DNA of 64,000 bases, taken from positions 124,001 to 188,000 of the forward strand of contig JBDXHU010000004.1 in assembly GCA_039989475.1 (NCBI GenBank). Reading direction: 5' to 3'. The stretch comes from JBDXHU01 sp039989475. Lineage in GTDB: Bacteria; Pseudomonadota; Gammaproteobacteria; Pseudomonadales; Halieaceae. The position numbers were made by a program, and so were the translations under genes. The notes beneath the pieces are model-generated. The model had not been told where the DNA came from, did not search any database, and worked only from the letters and a program-made list of their open reading frames with translations. Shown here in pieces: positions 59,512 to 64,000 of the stretch (positions within the stretch are counted from its first letter, which is position 1; the number at the start of each line of letters is the position of its first letter).

Positions 59512-60894
59512 TTATTCCAGGGCCGCCAGTGCTTCTGACAATTTGGTCACGCCTTTGACGTCCATACCAGCAATGGGCTGCTTGGGCAGATTGGCGCGGG
59601 GCACGATAGCCCGGGTAAAGCCGTGTTTGGCGGCTTCCGTGAGTCGTTCCTGACCACTGGGTACCGGGCGAATTTCACCGGACAGGCCCACCTCGCCAAA
59701 GATTACCAGGTCCCGCGGCAAAACACGGTCGCGAAAGCTCGACACCAGGGCCGACAGCAGAGCCAGATCGGCGCTGGTTTCCAGCACCTTGACCCCACCA
59801 ACCACGTTGGCAAACACATCCTGGTCACCCAGTTGCAGGCCACCGTGGCGGTGCAGCACCGCCAGCAGCATGTTGAGACGATTCTGCTCCAATCCCACAG
59901 CCACCCGCCGCGGATTGTTGACCTGGGAGTCATCCACCAGGGCCTGAATCTCCACCAGCAGGGGCCGGGTACCTTCCCACACCACCATGACCGCCGAGCC
60001 GGAAGCCGGTTCACTGGCGCGATTGAGAAAGATCGCCGAGGGGTTTTTGACTTCCTTCAGGCCCTCGCCGGTCATGGCAAAGACTCCCAGCTCATTGACC
60101 GCGCCGAAGCGATTCTTTTGTCCGCGCAGGGTGCGAAAGCGGGAATCTGCCGTGTCTTCGAGCAGGATCGAACAATCAATCATATGCTCCAGCACCTTGG
60201 GGCCCGCCAGGGAGCCATCCTTGGTGACATGCCCGACCAGGAACAACACGGTGCCGGTCTGTTTGGCATAGCGGGTCAGCCAGGCCGCGCATTCGCGCAC
60301 CTGGGACACAGAGCCGGGGGCCGAGGTGAGCTCGTCGGTATGCACCACCTGGATAGAATCGACCACCAGCACCTTCGGCTGATGATGTTCAGCCGCGGCC
60401 TGGATGGCCTCGACATTGGTTTCTGACATCAGTCGCAACTTGTCGGTGGCCAGACCCAGTCGCTGGGCCCGCATGGCCACCTGCTGGGGCGATTCCTCGC
60501 CGGTGATATACAGGGCCGGGTAATGCTCCGCCAGGTGACAGAGGGTTTGCAGCAACAGCGTACTCTTGCCGGCACCGGGATTACCGCCGATCAATATGGC
60601 CGAACCCGGCACCAGGCCACCGCCCAGCACCCGGTCAAATTCAGAGGTACCGCTGGAAAAGCGCGGCACTTCGTCCAGGTCAATGTCGCTGAGCACGCGG
60701 GCATCGGCCAGGGTGCCACTGAAGCCACCACTGTTACTGGCGCGCGGCGTGCCACGGCTGGCCTTGGAGCTGCCCAGACGAAACTCCACCACTGAATTCC
60801 AGGTGTTGCAATCGCTGCACTGCCCTTGCCATTTACTGTACTCGGAGCCGCACTCATTGCAGACGAAGGCGGTCTTGTTTTTAGCTTTGGCCAT
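59512..60894 (-). CDS. radA: DNA repair protein RadA
   Basis: The 460-residue protein has an N-terminal C4 zinc finger (CNECGSEYSKWQGQCSDC) and a RecA-like core with GGNPGAGKSTLLLQ (Walker A). The RadA-specific KNRFG (RGQKNRFGAVNELGVFAM) precedes the C-terminal Lon-like domain (DLALLSALVSSFRDR, FGEVGLSGEIRPV). It promotes branch migration in recombination. It is divergent from the dnaT-like gene over a 109-bp gap. Confidence 0.96.
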   Translation of the reverse strand: MAKAKNKTAFVCNECGSEYSKWQGQCSDCNTWNSVVEFRLGSSKASRGTPRASNSGGFSGTLADARVLSDIDLDEVPRFSSGTSEFDRVLGGGLVPGSAILIGGNPGAGKSTLLLQTLCHLAEHYPALYITGEESPQQVAMRAQRLGLATDKLRLMSETNVEAIQAAAEHHQPKVLVVDSIQVVHTDELTSAPGSVSQVRECAAWLTRYAKQTGTVLFLVGHVTKDGSLAGPKVLEHMIDCSILLEDTADSRFRTLRGQKNRFGAVNELGVFAMTGEGLKEVKNPSAIFLNRASEPASGSAVMVVWEGTRPLLVEIQALVDDSQVNNPRRVAVGLEQNRLNMLLAVLHRHGGLQLGDQDVFANVVGGVKVLETSADLALLSALVSSFRDRVLPRDLVIFGEVGLSGEIRPVPSGQERLTEAAKHGFTRAIVPRANLPKQPIAGMDVKGVTKLSEALAALE

Positions 60895-61003
60895 GAATTC
60901 CTTATCGTCAAATTCGGGTCAAACTGTATTCCCGGCGGCGGTCTATGCTAGCAGAGCTCCGCCCGATGCCCTAGAATGTTCGGCCCGATTCGATAGGTGC
61001 TGC

Positions 61004-62149
61004 ATGTCTGATTCCTCTTTCATTCCCGAGCGACAGCTGGTGTTTTCACCCTCGCTGGCGCAAACCATCGGGCTGGAAGAGGCTGTTTTACTGCAACACC
61101 TGAGTGAGCTGTTCCAGCACCGCCAGGCCCAGCAACACCGCGGCTATGACTGGCTGCGCATTGAGCGCGATTGGCTGTTAGGCAGTCTGCCCTTCTGGAG
61201 CGCGGTTGATCTGCACCGTATCAGTAAAAGCCTGGCCGACAAGGGCCTGATCCTGGTGGACTCTCCGCCCCTGCACGACGCTGAGGCCCTGGTATTTGCC
61301 ATCAACCAAAGCCAGGCTGGCGCGCGCCGCCAGACTGCCAGCAACACCGGTAATGCCGGCCACACGCCGCGACCAGGCAAGGCACAGATAAGTACTGCAG
61401 CGGGCGCCGGCCTGATAGGCCGTAATTGGACGCCGAGCGAAGACCTGTTGCAACTGCTGGCATTGAACCACGGCATTGCGCGCCAGTTCGCCCTCGATCA
61501 GCTGGAAGACTTTGTTTACTACTGGCTGGAGCGCGGCGAGGTATCACACGCCTGGGAGAACAAGTTCCGCCAGCATGTACTGAGCCGCTGGCGTCATTCC
61601 GAACAGTCACATGCCGAGCGCTTCACCCAGCCTGCGGCGCGCATTACCGATGACTGGTACCCCAGTGCCGACGCCCTGGAGATACTCGAGAAAGCGGATA
61701 TCAGCCGTGCCTTCATCGATGACGCGGTTCCGGAGTTTGTTTTGTATTGGCGAGAACTCAATCCGGCCGTGAAAGCGCTCAACTCCAAGTTCATCCAACA
61801 CATACGACGCCAGTGGACACGCTACACCTCGTCACTCACTCACGACATGGATCCGGCCCGCATTCCCGGCAATTGGCAACCGACCGAGGACGTGTATGAC
61901 ATCCTGCGCATGTCGCATATCGATGCCGAGTTTGCCAATGAATTACTGCCAGCCTTCGTGATGTACTGGAAGGACTCCAACCAGTTGTACAAATCCTGGA
62001 ACACCAAATTCCTGCAGCATGTAAAATACCAATGGGCCAAACGCAATGAGATCGAAACCCGTGGCGGACAGCAAGGAACTCATCAATCAGGTCGCACGCG
62101 AGATCGAAGCCTCGCCGACGACCTCTCCGACCGCAGCTGGGCGCACTAG
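61004..62149 (+). CDS. Protein with three tandem DnaT-like ssDNA-binding domains
   Basis: From ATG 61004 the protein is 381 residues; the frame is open further upstream opposite radA. Residues 1-95 form a winged-helix-like N terminus. Three homologous units lie at 141-198, 217-274 and 290-347, each with an N/D-W-x-P-(S/T)-x-D start and a (N/L)-x-KF-x-QH-(V/I)...W end. This is the C-terminal ssDNA-binding domain of primosomal DnaT, which occurs once in E. coli. A charged tail follows. It overlaps the next gene by 104 bp. Probably a primosome or replication-restart factor. Confidence 0.75.
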   Translation: MSDSSFIPERQLVFSPSLAQTIGLEEAVLLQHLSELFQHRQAQQHRGYDWLRIERDWLLGSLPFWSAVDLHRISKSLADKGLILVDSPPLHDAEALVFAINQSQAGARRQTASNTGNAGHTPRPGKAQISTAAGAGLIGRNWTPSEDLLQLLALNHGIARQFALDQLEDFVYYWLERGEVSHAWENKFRQHVLSRWRHSEQSHAERFTQPAARITDDWYPSADALEILEKADISRAFIDDAVPEFVLYWRELNPAVKALNSKFIQHIRRQWTRYTSSLTHDMDPARIPGNWQPTEDVYDILRMSHIDAEFANELLPAFVMYWKDSNQLYKSWNTKFLQHVKYQWAKRNEIETRGGQQGTHQSGRTRDRSLADDLSDRSWAH

Positions 62150-62738
62150 CCAGGCCGGCGACCGCACCCCACCCAGCGATGAGCAGATCGACACCATTAA
62201 CCAGGTGTTCGCCCTGTTCCGGCTCAACTATCACAACCAGTTCTACGCCGCCTACCCCGACAACGAGCAGTTAAACCAGGTCAAGAAGTTGTGGCTGGAT
62301 GCGCTGGCGGACTATCCCATGCAACAGGTGCTGCTCGGTGCCAAGCACGCCATTGAAACAAGTGAGTACTTGCCAACCCTGAATCGCATGCTGGAAAGCT
62401 GTCAGGAGGGCCTGAAGGAACTGGGACTACCCAGTGCGCGGGCGGCCTACCTGGAAGCCTGCCAGGCTGGCAGCCCCAAATCAGCCCAGGCCTGGACTCA
62501 TCCAGCCGTCTATCTGGCCGGTCATGATGCCGACTGGTATTACCTGGCCAACCAACCCGAGTCCAAAAGCTGGCCGGTGTACCGGGATGCCTATCGCCAC
62601 TGGTGCGGCAAGGTATTGGCGGGGGAAATTCTCGAAGTACCAGCGCCCCAGGCCTTGCCCGCCTCTTCCGGGGAACCCAGTTCCAAAGAGGAAGCACTGG
62701 CGGAGATCGCCAAAATCAAGGACAGCTTGTCTAAATAG
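62046..62738 (+). CDS. Phage lambda P-like replication protein (helicase loader)
   Basis: The 230-residue protein starts at ATG 62046 (GTG 62061 is an alternative), inside the preceding gene in another frame. Residues 50-105 (FALFRLNYHNQFYAAYPD, then KKLWLDALADYPMQQVL) resemble the lambda P/replication protein P family, which loads DnaB. The C-terminal part is low-complexity and ends in a short helix. Its place beside DnaT-like and DnaB genes fits helicase loading. Confidence 0.65.
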   Translation: MRSKPVADSKELINQVAREIEASPTTSPTAAGRTSQAGDRTPPSDEQIDTINQVFALFRLNYHNQFYAAYPDNEQLNQVKKLWLDALADYPMQQVLLGAKHAIETSEYLPTLNRMLESCQEGLKELGLPSARAAYLEACQAGSPKSAQAWTHPAVYLAGHDADWYYLANQPESKSWPVYRDAYRHWCGKVLAGEILEVPAPQALPASSGEPSSKEEALAEIAKIKDSLSK

Positions 62739-62755
62739 CGAAACTGGCTGACGCC

Positions 62756-62970
62756 AGCGCGGCCCGCTCCGACCCCGCTGGGGTCTGACCCCATTTACGC
62801 CTGCGCGGCCCGCTCCTACCCCAGCCACCTCCGACCCCATTCACCTCCGACCCCATTTACCTCCGACCCCATTTACCTCCGACCCCATTCACCTCCGACC
62901 CCAGTGGGGTCTGACCCCATTCACGCCTGCGCAGCCCGCTCCTACCCCATTGGGGTCTGACCCCATTTAT
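62756..62970. repeat. Palindromic repeat array F (convergent gap before dnaB)
   Basis: Three GGGGTCTGACCCC cores, five ACCTCCGACCCC units and GCGCGGCCCGCTCC units span about 215 bp between the lambda-P-like gene and the convergent dnaB end. Both unit types known from arrays D and E occur here in reverse orientation. Confidence 0.92.
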
Positions 62971-63003
62971 GTTGGTGGTATGGGCTTGGGGGGTGATCAG
63001 GGC

Positions 63004-64000
63004 TTAGTAGGCGTCGTCGTAGCTGCCGCGGGCCAGGTTCTCGAAGCGGGTATATTCGCCGATGAAGGCCAGTCGGGTGGTACCGATGGGGCCGTTACGC
63101 TGTTTGCCGATAATGATTTCGGCCACGCCCTTGTCGGGGCTTTCCTCGTTGTAGACCTCATCGCGGTAGATGAACATGATGACGTCGGCATCCTGCTCAA
63201 TGGCGCCTGATTCGCGCAAATCTGAATTCACCGGGCGTTTGTTGGGTCGCTGTTCCAGCGCCCGGTTCAGCTGCGACAGGGCCACCACGGGGCAGTCGAA
63301 TTCCTTGGCCATCGCCTTGAGATTACGGGATATCTCCGAGATCTCCGCAGTGCGGCCCTCGCTGAAGCCAGCGACCCGCATCAATTGCATGTAGTCGATC
63401 ATGACCATGCCCAGGCCGCCGTTTTCCCGCGCCACCCGGCGCGTGCGCGAGCGAATCTCAGTGGGGGTCAGGGCAGGCGTGTCATCGATATACAGCGGCA
63501 CATCCTTCATTTTCGCCACCGCCGCACTCAGCTTGGGCCAGTCTTCCTGCTCCAGCTTGCCATTGCGGATACGGGTCTGGTTGATGCGGCCGATGGAGGA
63601 CAGCATCCGCACAATCAACTGGTCAGCGGGCATTTCCATGCTGAACACCAGGATAGGCTTCTCCTGATTGAGCACGGCATGCTCGACCAAATTCATGGCG
63701 AAACTGGTTTTCCCCATGGAAGGCCGGCCGGCCACAATCACCAGGTCAGAGCGCTGCAGCCCCGAGGTCATGCCATCCAGTTCGGCATAGCCGGTGCTCA
63801 GGCCGGTGATATCACCGCCGGAGTTATAGAGTTCATCAATGCGTTCTACCGCCTTGCTCAGCAGCGGGTTGACGTCAATCGGACCACCGGCCTTGGGACC
63901 CTGCTCGGTGATCTGCATGATCTTGCGCTCGGCTTCGTCAATCAGTTCATCGGAGCTGCGCCCTTCCGGTTGATAACCGCTGTCGGCGATATCCTGGGCG
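63004..64000 (-). CDS. dnaB: Replicative DNA helicase DnaB (5' truncated by window end)
   Basis: The frame is open to the last base, so the N-terminal domain lies outside the window; about 331 residues are visible. YQPEGRSSDELIDEAERKI is the linker helix, IVAGRPSMGKTSFAMNLV the Walker A, MVMIDYMQLM the Walker B, and LSQLNRALEQRPNKRP and SGAIEQDADVIMFIYRDE the C-terminal RecA-like motifs. It unwinds DNA at the fork and would be loaded by the neighbouring loader/DnaT-like proteins. Confidence 0.97.
   Translation of the reverse strand, partial: AQDIADSGYQPEGRSSDELIDEAERKIMQITEQGPKAGGPIDVNPLLSKAVERIDELYNSGGDITGLSTGYAELDGMTSGLQRSDLVIVAGRPSMGKTSFAMNLVEHAVLNQEKPILVFSMEMPADQLIVRMLSSIGRINQTRIRNGKLEQEDWPKLSAAVAKMKDVPLYIDDTPALTPTEIRSRTRRVARENGGLGMVMIDYMQLMRVAGFSEGRTAEISEISRNLKAMAKEFDCPVVALSQLNRALEQRPNKRPVNSDLRESGAIEQDADVIMFIYRDEVYNEESPDKGVAEIIIGKQRNGPIGTTRLAFIGEYTRFENLARGSYDDAY

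Noticed and set aside
60566..61003. N-terminal extension of the triple-DnaT protein
   Set aside because: The extension is antisense to radA, low-complexity, and a good ATG exists at 61004 where conserved sequence begins.

Overview
The window reads as chromosomal DNA of a marine-type gammaproteobacterium, probably close to the Cellvibrionales/Halieaceae or a neighbouring order. This is inferred from gene order (glyA-nrdR-ribD-ribE-ribB-ribH-nusB-thiL-pgpA), the gamma-type EttA, RadA and DnaB proteins, and a sulfotransferase-rich surface-polysaccharide locus. No rRNA, tRNA, CRISPR array or complete insertion sequence was seen.

Region 1 (1-17.1 kb), relatively AT-rich, is a polysaccharide biosynthesis and export block. 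It opens with a 5'-truncated capsule-synthesis-type protein, then a Wzm/Wzt ABC exporter whose ATPase has the C-terminal glycan-recognition domain. Decorating enzymes follow: several methyltransferases, three sulfotransferases (one cut by an in-frame amber codon), a possible Kdo-hydroxylase-like dioxygenase, glycosyltransferases and an NAD-dependent sugar epimerase. Region 2 (17.1-21.6 kb) is more GC-rich and holds dxs, a small secreted protein, and gmd-fcl for GDP-L-fucose.

Region 3 (21.6-29.9 kb) is a minus-strand Wzx/Wzy-type exopolysaccharide operon: outer-membrane barrel, Wza-like exporter, Wzc-like tyrosine autokinase, PHP-type phosphatase, a VpsP-like protein, a WcaJ-like initiating transferase and an O-antigen ligase/polymerase-like protein. 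A perfect CRP-type site overlaps its predicted promoter. Region 4 (30.3-40.1 kb), strongly AT-rich and divergently transcribed, is the variable part: phosphoribosyltransferase, glycosyltransferases, a HAD protein, a kinase-glycosyltransferase fusion, a nucleotidyltransferase-like protein, a FkbM methyltransferase, a Wzx-like flippase and a Wzy-like protein. Two secretion routes (ABC and Wzx/Wzy) therefore sit in one locus.

Region 5 (40.1-64 kb), GC-rich, is mostly housekeeping. It contains a CHASE2-adenylate cyclase preceded by a FecR-domain protein (another CRP-like site lies upstream), ribA, a retropepsin-like protease, and the riboflavin/nusB/thiL/pgpA operon with nrdR and glyA. Then come UDP-xylose synthesis (uxs-ugd), ettA, a cysteine synthase, radA, and a replication module: a protein with three DnaT-like domains, a lambda-P-like loader and the 3' part of dnaB.

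The most striking feature is a family of palindromic repeats built around GGGGTC(A/T)GACCCC. It occurs as six arrays (about 15 cores) between 45.9 and 63.0 kb and was not seen elsewhere in the window. One copy, a perfect 43-bp palindrome, removes the stop between thiL and pgpA and joins them in frame. Others supply the ribE stop codon, flank the starts of ribB and uxs, or appear to encode the tail of a small membrane ORF.
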